Below, in pieces: positions 1 through 8,972 of a stretch of DNA of 64,000 nt (the stretch's first letter is position 1; the number at the start of each line of letters is the position of its first letter). Made by a program: the position numbers and the translations under genes. The stretch comes from CAZIGK01 sp964538615 (GTDB taxonomy: Bacteria > Pseudomonadota > Alphaproteobacteria > Rickettsiales > RI-342). Under the pieces are notes generated by a model that was not told where the DNA came from, did not search any database, and saw nothing but the letters and a program-made list of their open reading frames with translations. Location of the stretch: the NCBI GenBank assembly GCA_964538615.1, contig CAZIGK010000010.1:15880-79879 (forward strand), written 5' to 3'.

Positions 1-210
1 CTTCAGCAACTGGAAGCCCTGATACAGGAAGCGGAGGCCTCCGGTAGCACTCTGGTCACCACCACGAAAGATGCGGTCAAGCTCCCTCCTGCTATTCGCT
101 CCCGCATTACGGTTGTGCCCGTGACCTTACAACTGCAGGAACCCGCACTCTGGCAATCCTGGTGGCGACAACGCTACGCTATGGCCCTGCAGGAGGCGCG
201 GCACCCATGA
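1..210 (+). CDS. lpxK: Tetraacyldisaccharide 4'-kinase, C-terminal fragment
   Basis: The open frame enters from the left edge and stops at TGA 208-210, giving about 69 residues. It contains LVTTTKDAVKLP, which matches the conserved VTTEKDAVRL stretch near the C terminus of LpxK, the inner-membrane kinase that phosphorylates the lipid A disaccharide at the 4' position. The stop overlaps the ATG of the next gene (ATGA), which indicates translational coupling with a lipid A acyltransferase, the next enzyme type in the same pathway. The N-terminal kinase domain and P-loop are outside the window, so identification rests on this tail and the neighbour. Confidence 0.75.
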   Translation, partial: LQQLEALIQEAEASGSTLVTTTKDAVKLPPAIRSRITVVPVTLQLQEPALWQSWWRQRYAMALQEARHP

Positions 211-1178
211 CCCCCGCTTTGGACAAACGTGAAGCTACCCGCCGGAAACGGCATAAAAAATTGAAAAAACAATGGCACGTTATGCGCCTGCATCTGCGCA
301 GGTATCTACGCTATCCGCTGGAAGCTCTACTGGTGTTCAGCCTGCTGGCACTCTGTCGCCTTCTGCCGCTGGATGTCGCCTCCGCCTTCGGGGGCTTTCT
401 CGCACGCTGCGTTGGTCCTTATACGTCGGCTCACCGTACCGCCGTGCGCAACATGCAGCGTTTTTTGCCGGAGGCATCCCCCCAGCAACGCCAAACATAT
501 CTACGCGAAATGTGGGATAATCTGGGACGCACCGCCGCCGAACTTCCGCACATCAACCGCCCGCTGATGCGGCAACGCATGCAGGTAGAACAGGCGGAAT
601 GGATGGAGACAATCCGCAACCATCCAGAACAGCCGGTGCTTTTCTTCTCAGGACATCTTGGCAATTGGGAACTGGCTCCCAAAACCGCCTATATGTATGG
701 CGTTCCCATTGAGCTGGTCTATCGTCCGGCCAACAACCCTTACGTGGAATGGCTCATTCAAACCATTCGGAAAGGTTCCTACCGCCAGCTTTATACCAAA
801 GGTGCGCAAAGCGCGGTCAAGCTCACCCGTGCCCTGAAACAAGGCGGTAAAGTCGGCCTGCTGATAGACCAGAAGATGAATGATGGAATTGCGATACCGT
901 TTCTCGGCACCCCGGCCATGACCTCTACCGCCGCCGCAGAACTGGCTCTGCGCTACGGCGCATGGCTGGTTCCGGCACAGGTGATTCGTACCGGCGGCGC
1001 GCATTTCCGCATCATTGTTCATCCCCCCTTCACACCGCAAGCCTGCAAGCCAACCGACCAACAGAAATACGACCTTACTCTGCAAATGAATCAGCAACTG
1101 GAAAACTGGATCCAGCAACGCCCCGGCCAATGGTTCTGGGTGCATAACCGCTGGCCAAAGGAGAACCAAACCCCATGA
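207..1178 (+). CDS. lpxL: LpxL/HtrB-family lipid A acyltransferase
   Basis: Transfers a secondary acyl chain to the lipid A precursor at the cytoplasmic face of the inner membrane. The 323-residue protein has a basic N terminus, one hydrophobic segment at about residues 38-54, and the catalytic H-x4-E motif in GHLGNWE (His150, Glu155) typical of the LpxL/LpxM family. I chose ATG 207 because it overlaps the lpxK stop; a longer frame from 162 only overlaps lpxK. The gene ends with an ATGA overlap with uppP, so lpxK, this gene and uppP are probably one transcript for envelope lipids. Which acyl chain or position it uses cannot be told from the sequence. Confidence 0.85.
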   Translation: MTPALDKREATRRKRHKKLKKQWHVMRLHLRRYLRYPLEALLVFSLLALCRLLPLDVASAFGGFLARCVGPYTSAHRTAVRNMQRFLPEASPQQRQTYLREMWDNLGRTAAELPHINRPLMRQRMQVEQAEWMETIRNHPEQPVLFFSGHLGNWELAPKTAYMYGVPIELVYRPANNPYVEWLIQTIRKGSYRQLYTKGAQSAVKLTRALKQGGKVGLLIDQKMNDGIAIPFLGTPAMTSTAAAELALRYGAWLVPAQVIRTGGAHFRIIVHPPFTPQACKPTDQQKYDLTLQMNQQLENWIQQRPGQWFWVHNRWPKENQTP

Positions 1179-1972
1179 GCGCGCAACCCCTTTGGCAGGT
1201 TATTCTTCTGGGCATTCTGGAAGGCCTGACCGAATTTCTACCCGTCTCCTCAACAGGTCACCTGATTCTCGCTGGCCACTGGCTGGAATTCGCCAGCACA
1301 CCCGGACGGGTCTTTGAGGTCTTTATCCAGCTCGGCGCCATTATGGCCATCTGCGTCCTCTATGTTCATAAACTATGGCAGACGCTTATCGCACTTCCCA
1401 AAGAACGCCGCGCCCAGCAATTTGCGCTGTCCGTTCTGGTCGCGTTCCTTCCCGCCGCCCTGCTGGGTGTTCTGGCGCATGATACCATCAAGACCATCCT
1501 CTTCCATCCGGTTCCGGTTGCCTGTGCCCTTATTCTGGGCGGCGTGGTGATGATTCTGGTAGAACGCTTCCACCTGCCCACCCGTTTTGAACAGGCGGAT
1601 ACCCTGCCGCTTAAAACCGCTTTCCTCATCGGCTGTTTCCAAACTCTGGCTCTTGTTCCCGGTGTGTCCCGCTCCGGTGCCACCATCATCGGGGCGCGTT
1701 ATCTGGGGCTGGATCGCAAGGCCGCAGCGGAGTTTTCATTCTTCCTCGCCATTCCCACCATGGTTGGCGCGGTGGTGTATGATATCAGCAAAAATGCGGA
1801 TGCCCTGAATGCCGCAGCGTGGGATGGTATGCTGGCAGGTTTTATCAGCGCGTTTTTAACGGCTCTGCTCGTGGTGCGCTGGCTCATTGCCTTTGTCAGC
1901 CGCCATTCTTTTGCACCCTTTGGTTATTACCGTATTGCACTGGGATTGCTGGTGCTTTTTCTCATGGCATAG
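1175..1972 (+). CDS. uppP: Undecaprenyl-diphosphatase (BacA/UppP)
   Basis: Integral membrane phosphatase that converts undecaprenyl diphosphate to the monophosphate, recycling the lipid carrier for peptidoglycan and other wall polymers. The 265-residue length is normal. Both family signatures are present: EGLTEFLPVSSTGH at residues 16-29 and PGVSRSGAT near residue 163, which together form the active site. Several hydrophobic helices span the protein. It starts inside the last codons of the acyltransferase gene (ATGA), so it is translationally coupled, and it converges with the ATP synthase operon to its right. Confidence 0.95.
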   Translation: MSAQPLWQVILLGILEGLTEFLPVSSTGHLILAGHWLEFASTPGRVFEVFIQLGAIMAICVLYVHKLWQTLIALPKERRAQQFALSVLVAFLPAALLGVLAHDTIKTILFHPVPVACALILGGVVMILVERFHLPTRFEQADTLPLKTAFLIGCFQTLALVPGVSRSGATIIGARYLGLDRKAAAEFSFFLAIPTMVGAVVYDISKNADALNAAAWDGMLAGFISAFLTALLVVRWLIAFVSRHSFAPFGYYRIALGLLVLFLMA

Positions 1973-2002
1973 CGAGAGAGCCATGATTCAAAATAAAATG
2001 AC

Positions 2003-2153
2003 GCCAGATCGTGTCGCCACAGGATGGAGAATGAGGCGAAAAGAGTATGTGGCGATCAGAAGAGCGAGCCTACACAGAGGCTCATGGTATGAGCCGCACA
2101 GCCAAACAGCCCTTTGCGAGCCATTAAACATCGCGTGACGCTATTATCTAGCG
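2003..2153. repeat. Degenerate copy of the TGTCGTCA palindromic element (E1)
   Basis: This lies between the convergent uppP and atpC genes. The left end (from 2003, CGCCAGATCGTGTCGCCACA) and the reverse complement of the right end (CGCTAGATAATAGCGTCACG, ending at 2153) match at about 15 of 23 positions. They resemble the ends of the better copies at 13813, 16919 and 36288. The right end supplies the TAG stop codon of atpC (2148-2150). The 107 bp interior is unrelated to the other copies. It is the weakest member of the family and could also serve as a terminator for the two convergent operons. Confidence 0.4.
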
Positions 2154-2537
2154 CTTGCCAGTCAAGATTTCGTTCAGAATATTCATCTGGTGATCCAACA
2201 TCAGGTCAGATCCCATATCTTCCGCAGCACGAGCCGCCAGCTCGGCAATACGGGTCTCCAGTGCGGCAGGTTCGCTGGCATCGACATCCAACGCATCTTC
2301 GGCCAACACCACACAACGGTCAGGCATTATTTCTGCCACGCCACCACTGACATAAAACCGCTTTTCCCCGCGAGCCGTCTCCACATACACTACACCAGGG
2401 CGTAACGTCGTAATCATGGGGGAGTGTCCGGGCAGAATACCCATATAGCCTTCCAATGCCGGAATCTGCACCAATTCACTCTCGGTTTCATGCAGCAGCT
2501 TTTCCGGGGTCACCAGCTCAAAGCGTACAGGGTTCAT
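2148..2537 (-). CDS. atpC: F1 ATP synthase epsilon subunit
   Basis: Last gene of the F1 operon. Epsilon sits on the central stalk and inhibits wasteful ATP hydrolysis. At 129 residues it is slightly short, as is common in alphaproteobacteria. The N-terminal beta-sandwich is clear, with FELVTPEKLL near the start followed by EGYMGILPGHSPMITTLRPG. The short helical C terminus is less conserved. It follows atpD after about 90 bp. Its stop codon lies inside the end of a palindromic repeat element. Confidence 0.95.
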   Translation of the reverse strand: MNPVRFELVTPEKLLHETESELVQIPALEGYMGILPGHSPMITTLRPGVVYVETARGEKRFYVSGGVAEIMPDRCVVLAEDALDVDASEPAALETRIAELAARAAEDMGSDLMLDHQMNILNEILTGKR

Positions 2538-2625
2538 AACGGCATATCCTTAACACAGGTCATCGTCTGGGCAATGTCGGCATGCATGGGGAAATCATGC
2601 AGATTCCCCATGCAATAACCATTTT

Positions 2626-4164
2626 TTACGCGGCAGCAGCCATTTTCTTGGCTTTTTCTACGGCTTCTTCAATGGTACCCACCATGTAGAAAGCAGATTC
2701 CGGCAGGTCGTCATACTTCCCTTCCACAATGGCTTTAAAGCCCTCAATGGTGTCTTTCAGTTGTACAAACTTGCCGGGGAAGCCGGTAAACACCTCTGCC
2801 ACATGGAATGGCTGAGACAGGAAGCGCTGAATCTTCCGGGCGCGAGCCACCACCAGCTTGTCTTCTTCCGACAATTCATCCATCCCCAAAATGGCAATAA
2901 TATCTTGCAGTGATTTATAGGTCTGCAAGACACGCTGCACTTCACGCGCTACGTTGTAATGCTCTTCACCAATCACGCTTTTATCCAAAATGCGGGACGT
3001 AGAATCCAGTGGGTCTACCGCAGGATAAATCCCCAATTCTGCAATCTGACGCGACAGTACCGTCGTGGCATCCAAGTGCGAGAACGCAGTCGCCGGTGCC
3101 GGGTCGGTCAAGTCATCCGCAGGTACATAAATCGCCTGTACGGAGGTAATAGATCCTTTGGTGGTGGAGGTAATACGCTCCTGCATGGCACCCATATCCG
3201 TCGCCAGTGTCGGCTGATACCCTACCGCTGAAGGAATACGACCCAACAGAGCAGATACCTCGGCGCCAGCCTGCGTAAAGCGGAATACGTTATCCACGAA
3301 GAACAATACGTCCTGCCCTTCTTCATCACGGAAATATTCTGCCATGGTCAAGCCAGACAAGGCCACACGCGCACGCGCTCCAGGAGGTTCATTCATCTGG
3401 CCATACACCAGTGCCACTTTAGAATTGGCCGGGTTTTTCAGGTCAATAACGCCGGAATCAATCATCTCGTGGTACAGGTCGTTCCCCTCACGGGTACGCT
3501 CACCTACCCCGGCAAACACAGAGAAACCACCGTGGCCTTTGGCAATATTGTTAATCAGTTCCATGATGAGGACGGTTTTACCCACCCCTGCACCACCAAA
3601 CAGACCAATTTTCCCCCCTTTGGCGTAAGGCGCCAGCAGGTCAATGACTTTAATCCCAGTCACCAGAATTTCAGTATCGGTCGCCTGTTCAATATAGGCC
3701 GGCGCTTCCGCATGAATTGGAGCCGTTTGCTTCACCTGCACATCACCCGCCTCGTCAATCGCTTCGCCAATCACGTTAAAGATACGACCCAGCGTTTCAC
3801 GACCAACCGGCACAGAGATAGGGGCGCCTGTGTCCACAACCTTTTGGCCACGCACCAGACCTTCCGTTGCGTCCATGGCGATGGTGCGTACGGTGTTATC
3901 CCCCAAATGCTGGGATACTTCCAGCACCAGACGCTTGCCATTCACTTCAGACTCCAGCGCATTCAGAATCGCTGGCAGCTCGCCATGGTCAAATTTCACA
4001 TCCACCACCGCGGAGATCACCTGCGTGACAACTCCTGTCGCGCCTGTGGCTGTGGGCTTGGCAACCGCTTTGCTGGTCGCTTTCTTCACTTCGGTGCTTT
4101 CTGCCACTTTTTTAGCGGGAGCTTTCGCGGCAGGTTTCTTGGTGGCAGTGGGTTTCGTAGCCAT
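2626..4164 (-). CDS. atpD: F1 ATP synthase beta subunit
   Basis: Catalytic subunit of the F1 rotor-stator. The Walker A motif GGAGVGKT lies at residues 190-197, with ALVYGQMNEPPGAR and the DELSEEDK region further on. The protein is 512 residues, about 40 longer than E. coli AtpD, because of an N-terminal extension rich in Ala, Lys, Pro and Thr up to about residue 42, before the conserved VVTQVISAVVDVKF start. Comparable extensions are known in Brucella and Caulobacter AtpD, so this looks like a lineage trait and not a mis-called start. It lies 63 bp after atpG. Confidence 0.98.
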   Translation of the reverse strand: MATKPTATKKPAAKAPAKKVAESTEVKKATSKAVAKPTATGATGVVTQVISAVVDVKFDHGELPAILNALESEVNGKRLVLEVSQHLGDNTVRTIAMDATEGLVRGQKVVDTGAPISVPVGRETLGRIFNVIGEAIDEAGDVQVKQTAPIHAEAPAYIEQATDTEILVTGIKVIDLLAPYAKGGKIGLFGGAGVGKTVLIMELINNIAKGHGGFSVFAGVGERTREGNDLYHEMIDSGVIDLKNPANSKVALVYGQMNEPPGARARVALSGLTMAEYFRDEEGQDVLFFVDNVFRFTQAGAEVSALLGRIPSAVGYQPTLATDMGAMQERITSTTKGSITSVQAIYVPADDLTDPAPATAFSHLDATTVLSRQIAELGIYPAVDPLDSTSRILDKSVIGEEHYNVAREVQRVLQTYKSLQDIIAILGMDELSEEDKLVVARARKIQRFLSQPFHVAEVFTGFPGKFVQLKDTIEGFKAIVEGKYDDLPESAFYMVGTIEEAVEKAKKMAAAA

Positions 4165-4227
4165 GTGATATTCTCCGGTTTGGTCGTCGTCATCTAGTGA
4201 GTGGGTGAATGCAAAAGCCTCAGGTGG

Positions 4228-5118
4228 TTAGACCGCCTCAGCTCCCGCAACAATTTCTGTCAATTCCGTGGTAATGGCGGCCTGACGGCTGCGGTTGTAT
4301 TGCAAGGTCAGTCGGCCAATCATGTCCCCGGCATTGCGGGTTGCGTTGTCCATTGCCGTCATCCGCGCTCCTTGTTCGGAAGCGGTGTTTTCCAGCAGCC
4401 CCCGATATAATTGTACAGCCAGATTACGCGGCAAAATATCTTCCAGAATCGCCCCTTCAGACGGCTCATACTCAAACATGGCGCTCTGTCCATGCGCGGG
4501 AGCCTCTTCCTGTACGGCTGGCAGGAAAGGAATCAACTGCTGCTGGGTCGGCTTCTGAGAAATCGCGCTGTGAAACACACTGTAAAAATAGTGGCACACA
4601 TCAAATTCACCTGCTTCAAAGCGCTTCATCACGTCTTCCGTAATGCTACGCGCCCCATCATAGGTCACGCCATGCTTATCCACCGGCAGCGTGTAGCGAT
4701 GCACAATATGATCCGCAAATTCACGACGCAGCAATTCATATCCCTTGCGACCAATGGGCATGATTTTAATTTGTTTGCCCTGAGACAGTAAATGCCGTGC
4801 CGTGCGCTTTACTTCCCGCACAATTTGCACGTTAAAACCACCGCACAATCCACGGTCAGAGGTGGCCACCAGCAACAAATGCACCTGATCCCGTCCATTG
4901 CCACCCAGCAGCGCAGGAGCCTGCGCTCCACCCTGTTGCAAGCTGTTGGAAAGGTTCGCCAGCATGGATTCCATGCGTGTCGTGTAGGGACGCGCCGCCT
5001 CAGCCCGCTCACGCGCACGGCGTAGCTTGCTGGCCGCAACCAGCTTCATCGCTTTGGTGATTTTCTGCGTCGATTTCACGCTTTTAATGCGCAGACGCAA
5101 ATCCTTTAAACTCGCCAC
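4228..5118 (-). CDS. atpG: F1 ATP synthase gamma subunit
   Basis: Central rotor shaft of F1. The 296-residue protein begins MASLKDLRLRIKSVKSTQKI, the standard N-terminal helix of the gamma coiled coil. It also has SDRGLCGGFN near residue 90 and the C-terminal helix LTLQYNRSRQAAITTELTEI. Both coiled-coil arms are present, so it appears intact. It lies between atpA (37 bp upstream) and atpD in the usual alphaproteobacterial order. Confidence 0.97.
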   Translation of the reverse strand: MASLKDLRLRIKSVKSTQKITKAMKLVAASKLRRARERAEAARPYTTRMESMLANLSNSLQQGGAQAPALLGGNGRDQVHLLLVATSDRGLCGGFNVQIVREVKRTARHLLSQGKQIKIMPIGRKGYELLRREFADHIVHRYTLPVDKHGVTYDGARSITEDVMKRFEAGEFDVCHYFYSVFHSAISQKPTQQQLIPFLPAVQEEAPAHGQSAMFEYEPSEGAILEDILPRNLAVQLYRGLLENTASEQGARMTAMDNATRNAGDMIGRLTLQYNRSRQAAITTELTEIVAGAEAV

Positions 5119-5155
5119 GGTTATGTCCTCTGGTTAGCTTGCTTCGGGTCAACCT

Positions 5156-6688
5156 TTACGCTTTGAACGATTTTTGCAGCTTTTCCAGCAGCGCTTTCAG
5201 CTTTTTCTCGGTTTCATCCGTCAGTTTCTGCTCAGAACGGATAGATTCCAAAATGGCCTTATGGTCATGACGCAGCTCACGCAGCAGGGTTTCTTCAAAT
5301 TTGCCAACGCTGCTAACCGGAATAGCATCCAGATGCCCTTTCACACCGGCATAAATCACCGCCACCTGCTCTTCCACCAGCAAGGGAGAATATTGCGGCT
5401 GCTTCAACAGCTCCGTCAAACGACGACCACGCTCAATCAGCTTCAGGGTCGCCGCATCCAAATCAGAACCAAACTGGGCAAACGCTTCCATTTCACGGAA
5501 TTGCGCCAGCTCCAGTTTAATGGAACCCGCAACCTGCTTCATGGCTTTAATCTGCGCCGCAGACCCCACGCGGGACACAGACAGACCCACGTTCACAGCC
5601 GGACGAATCCCGCGATAGAACAACTCGCTCTCCAAAAAGATCTGACCATCGGTAATGGAGATCACGTTGGTCGGAATGTAAGCGGATACGTCACCCGCCT
5701 GCGTTTCAATAATCGGCAGAGCCGTCATAGAACCCGCGCCACGCTCATCAGACATTTTTGCCGCACGCTCCAGCAAACGAGAGTGCAGATAGAATACGTC
5801 CCCAGGGTAGGCTTCGCGTCCGGGCGGACGACGCAGCAACAGAGACATCTGGCGGTATGCCACCGCCTGCTTGGACAAATCGTCATAAATAATCAGGGAG
5901 TGCATGCCGTTGTCACGGAAATATTCCCCAAACGCCGCACCCGCGTAAGGTGCCAAAAACTGCAACGGTGCCGGGTCAGAAGCGGTCGCCGCCACAACAA
6001 TGGTATATTCCAGCGCACCGGATTCTTCCAGACGCTTCACCACCTGCGCCACGGTCGAACGCTTTTGCCCAACCGCAACATAAATACAATACAGCTTCTC
6101 GCTCTCAGAACCCGTCTGGTTAATGGCCTTCTGGTTCAGAATGGTGTCAATCGCCACGGCGGTTTTACCAGTCTGACGATCCCCAATGATCAACTCCCGC
6201 TGGCCACGCCCAATCGGAATCAAAGAGTCAATCGCTTTAATCCCGGTCTGCATTGGCTCATGGACGGATTTACGGTCAATAATCCCCGGCGCTTTGGATT
6301 CGACCAAACGGGTCTGCTTCGCTTTCAGAGGGCCTTTACCATCAATTGGGTTCCCCAACGGATCCACCACACGACCCAGTAATTCTTTGCCCACCGGCAC
6401 TTCCACAATTTTGCCAGTACGCTTCACAATGTCACCTTCACGCACATCGCGGTCGCTGCCCAGAATAACGATACCCACGTTATCTTTTTCCAGGTTCAGC
6501 GCCATGCCTTTGATGCCGCTGGAAAATTCCACCATTTCACCCGCCTGCACATTATCCAGACCATAGGCGATGGCAATCCCGTCACTGACAGAGATCACCT
6601 GACCCACTTCGGCCACATCCGCCAACTGGTCGAAATTGGCAATATGCTGTTTCAGGATGGTAGAGATTTCGGAAGCATTGATATCCAT
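5156..6688 (-). CDS. atpA: F1 ATP synthase alpha subunit
   Basis: Non-catalytic nucleotide-binding subunit of the F1 hexamer, 510 residues, normal length. The Walker A motif GDRQTGKTA lies at about residue 170, followed by the segment around DDLSKQAVAYRQMSLLLRRP and the signature PAVNVGLSVSRVGSAAQ. The start MDINASEISTILKQHI matches family N termini. It follows atpH after a short gap. A 402-residue open frame on the opposite strand is an antisense shadow of this gene. Confidence 0.98.
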   Translation of the reverse strand: MDINASEISTILKQHIANFDQLADVAEVGQVISVSDGIAIAYGLDNVQAGEMVEFSSGIKGMALNLEKDNVGIVILGSDRDVREGDIVKRTGKIVEVPVGKELLGRVVDPLGNPIDGKGPLKAKQTRLVESKAPGIIDRKSVHEPMQTGIKAIDSLIPIGRGQRELIIGDRQTGKTAVAIDTILNQKAINQTGSESEKLYCIYVAVGQKRSTVAQVVKRLEESGALEYTIVVAATASDPAPLQFLAPYAGAAFGEYFRDNGMHSLIIYDDLSKQAVAYRQMSLLLRRPPGREAYPGDVFYLHSRLLERAAKMSDERGAGSMTALPIIETQAGDVSAYIPTNVISITDGQIFLESELFYRGIRPAVNVGLSVSRVGSAAQIKAMKQVAGSIKLELAQFREMEAFAQFGSDLDAATLKLIERGRRLTELLKQPQYSPLLVEEQVAVIYAGVKGHLDAIPVSSVGKFEETLLRELRHDHKAILESIRSEQKLTDETEKKLKALLEKLQKSFKA

Positions 6689-6727
6689 GAGAAACTCCGG
6701 ATGGGATGGAACGAGAAAACAAAAAAA

Positions 6728-7297
6728 CTATTGCAGCCGGGCGGCATGCAAATGCTGTTGCAGACGATGCAGGCGGCTTTTCAGGCTGAAATCCATGCGC
6801 ACAGATCCCATGCGCACCACCAGCCCAGCCAGCAATGCTTCATCCACGTCAATATCCAGCGCAACGGAGGTCTTACCCGTTGCTTTGGCCAATTGTGCCG
6901 ATAATTGCTTCTGCTGTGCGACAGACAAAGGAACCGCAGCGGTCACATGCGCTACAGCCGAGGCATTCGCTTCCAGCAGACGCTCATGATAGGCCGCAAC
7001 AACATGTGCCAGCAGCGCCATGCGGCCTTGCTGTGCCAGCAACAGCACCGTATTTTTAACCAGTGTTGAAAGTTTTAACTTGCGCGCAATGTCAGCCACA
7101 ATAGCCTGCTTTGCCTGCTGGCTGACCAGTGGGTTCTCCAGTGCTAAACGCAAACTGGCATGCGCTTCATACAGTGCGGCTAATTGCCGCAATTCGGCTT
7201 CCAGAACAGGAGCATTCTTCTGCTCCTGTGCTGTATCAAACAGCGCATGGGCATAACGTTTTGCAAGTTCGCGCATGGTAGAGGAGACCGCAGCCAC
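6728..7297 (-). CDS. atpH: F1 ATP synthase delta subunit
   Basis: First gene of the operon and part of the peripheral stalk that holds F1 to Fo. Family features are the N-terminal RELAKRYAHALFDTA and the C-terminal region of the OSCP/delta fold near VRMGSVRMDFSLKSRL. The frame is open to 7393. I favour the GTG at 7295-7297 because an AGGA lies 9 bases upstream; ATG at 7306 or 7276 has no well-spaced ribosome site. The result is about 189 residues, the usual delta length. The Fo genes are not nearby, as is common in alphaproteobacteria, where F1 and Fo are in separate operons. Confidence 0.93.
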   Translation of the reverse strand: MAAVSSTMRELAKRYAHALFDTAQEQKNAPVLEAELRQLAALYEAHASLRLALENPLVSQQAKQAIVADIARKLKLSTLVKNTVLLLAQQGRMALLAHVVAAYHERLLEANASAVAHVTAAVPLSVAQQKQLSAQLAKATGKTSVALDIDVDEALLAGLVVRMGSVRMDFSLKSRLHRLQQHLHAARLQ

Positions 7298-7560
7298 GTT
7301 GATCATTCCTGACAGGTAAGGATAAAGAATACGCATTCGGAGCAGACACCCCTCACGCGTTGTCCTCGTAACATAAAGCGCATGGCGCTGCAAGCCTCAT
7401 TGCATGACGGCAGGCGCTTTTCCCGTATTTTACGAGATGTTGTGGCACTACTTCCATATCGCGCAAGATATAGGCCAGGCGCCCTTTCTTGCCATGGCGC
7501 AGCAATCTGCCTATGATAGCGCCATCCTCCGGCCTTCCGACCTCAACACAAGATGCTGCC

Positions 7561-8940
7561 ATGACACCCCGCCACCGTTCGTCTTTCCCGCCCGTTGCCA
7601 ACACTTCCCTCTGGCAGCCACAGCATGCCAGCCATGCCTCGCTGATGAAACTCTGGCTATGGGGCGGCATTGTCGCGGTTGGCGTCTCCGGCTTATATGC
7701 GATCATTCTTGCCGCCGTCCATGGTGCACGCGGCCTGAAAGAGGCGCTACCGTTTAAGGATTTTTTCCATACAGCCCTGATTGTGCATGTGGATCTCTCG
7801 GTTCTGCTGTGGTTTGTCGCTATGGCTGCCCTGTTCAGCCTGTGGCACAGCCAAAGCACGGCTCCCACCCTGACCAGCCGTGCGGCTGCGTATAGTTTCT
7901 GGGGAGGGCTGATCCTCATGTCCATCAGCCCCTTCACGGCAGAAGGCCACCCCAGCCTGAATAATTATATTCCCATGCTGCAACAACCGTTGTTTGTGTT
8001 CAGTCTGGGGCTAGTGACCTCGGCACTGCTGCTGCAACTGGCGCATGGCCTGCGTTATCATCGCCTGCAAGAGGAATCTTCTCCCCTGCATCCGCTGTGG
8101 TTTGGCGTGCATGTGGCGCTATGGGTGCTGGCTGGTGGACTGGCGCTCATGGTTGCCAGTTATGTCATGCTGCCACCCGGCCTGAGCGGGGAAGCCTATT
8201 ACGAATTGCTCTACTGGGCAGGGGGGCATCTCTGGCAATTCGCCTGGGTACAATGCATGGCTATTGGCTGGCTGCTGCTGGCCACTCTGACCGGGCAACC
8301 CATCCACCTTCACCGGAAACTCCTGCAGGCGACACTGGCGTTTCCTCTGCTGATGCTACTGCTCAGCCCCCTGCCCTTCGCATTGTATGACATAGAAGAC
8401 TATGCCTTCCAGCGGTTCTATACCCTGATGATGGATATTGGCAACGGCCTGTATATTCTGCCTATCGGTTATGCGGTTTTGCGCGCACTCTGGCAAGGCT
8501 CCCGCCCGGTGGATGCGCATGGCCGCGTGCTTTATTACGCACTTCTCAGCTCGCTCTTGGTTTTCACCATGGGTGGGGTGATTGCCTTGGGCATTGAGGG
8601 CACCAATGTCATCATTCCCGCCCATTACCATGGCTCCATTGTCGGGGTGACACTCTGCTTCATCGGGCTGGCCTATGCCCTGTTTCCCGCGCTGGGTTAC
8701 GGACAGATCACTCACTGGTCAGGGCGCTGGCATACGCCGGTCTATGCTTTTGGGCAGATATTGCATGTCGCGGGTCTTCTCATTTCTGGCGGCTATGATG
8801 TGGCGCGTAAATCCACGGGTGAAGTGCTGGAACTGGGGGCACGCATCGGACTGGGTATGACCGGTGCCGGAGGAGGATTGGCCATTATTTCCGGCCTGCT
8901 GTTCCTCACCGCGATTATCAAGGCCTACCGAACACGCTAA
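7561..8940 (+). CDS. Heme-copper-oxidase subunit I-like membrane protein (NorB/CcoN type)
   Basis: About 459 residues with some 11-12 hydrophobic helices. Helix-II-like HTALIVHVDLSVLLW, helix-VI-like GGHLWQFAW (compare NorB HLWVEGVWE) and helix-X-like AHYHGSIVG (compare CcoN HVHSG) place it in the superfamily of cbb3 oxidases and nitric oxide reductases. The low-spin heme and high-spin heme histidines appear present. The paired histidines of helix VII that bind the second metal are not visible: the matching stretch reads ALYDIEDYAFQRFYTL. There is no subunit II or cytochrome c gene beside it. It may be a degenerate or electron-transfer-only relative. ATG 7561 is chosen; ATG 7489 would add 24 residues. 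Confidence 0.6.
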   Translation: MTPRHRSSFPPVANTSLWQPQHASHASLMKLWLWGGIVAVGVSGLYAIILAAVHGARGLKEALPFKDFFHTALIVHVDLSVLLWFVAMAALFSLWHSQSTAPTLTSRAAAYSFWGGLILMSISPFTAEGHPSLNNYIPMLQQPLFVFSLGLVTSALLLQLAHGLRYHRLQEESSPLHPLWFGVHVALWVLAGGLALMVASYVMLPPGLSGEAYYELLYWAGGHLWQFAWVQCMAIGWLLLATLTGQPIHLHRKLLQATLAFPLLMLLLSPLPFALYDIEDYAFQRFYTLMMDIGNGLYILPIGYAVLRALWQGSRPVDAHGRVLYYALLSSLLVFTMGGVIALGIEGTNVIIPAHYHGSIVGVTLCFIGLAYALFPALGYGQITHWSGRWHTPVYAFGQILHVAGLLISGGYDVARKSTGEVLELGARIGLGMTGAGGGLAIISGLLFLTAIIKAYRTR

Positions 8941-8972
8941 ACCGCTGATGACCATGCCACAGGCATGGCTGT

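Noticed and set aside
3469..4197. 242-residue plus-strand open frame
   Set aside because: Antisense to atpD; no family features.
4181..4198. CATCTAG with GTCGTCGTC in the atpG-atpD gap
   Set aside because: It resembles half an element end (CTAGATG) but has no matching inverted partner nearby and departs from the TGTCGTCA core.
5174..6382. 402-residue plus-strand open frame
   Set aside because: It is antisense to atpA, an unmistakable gene, and has no protein features.
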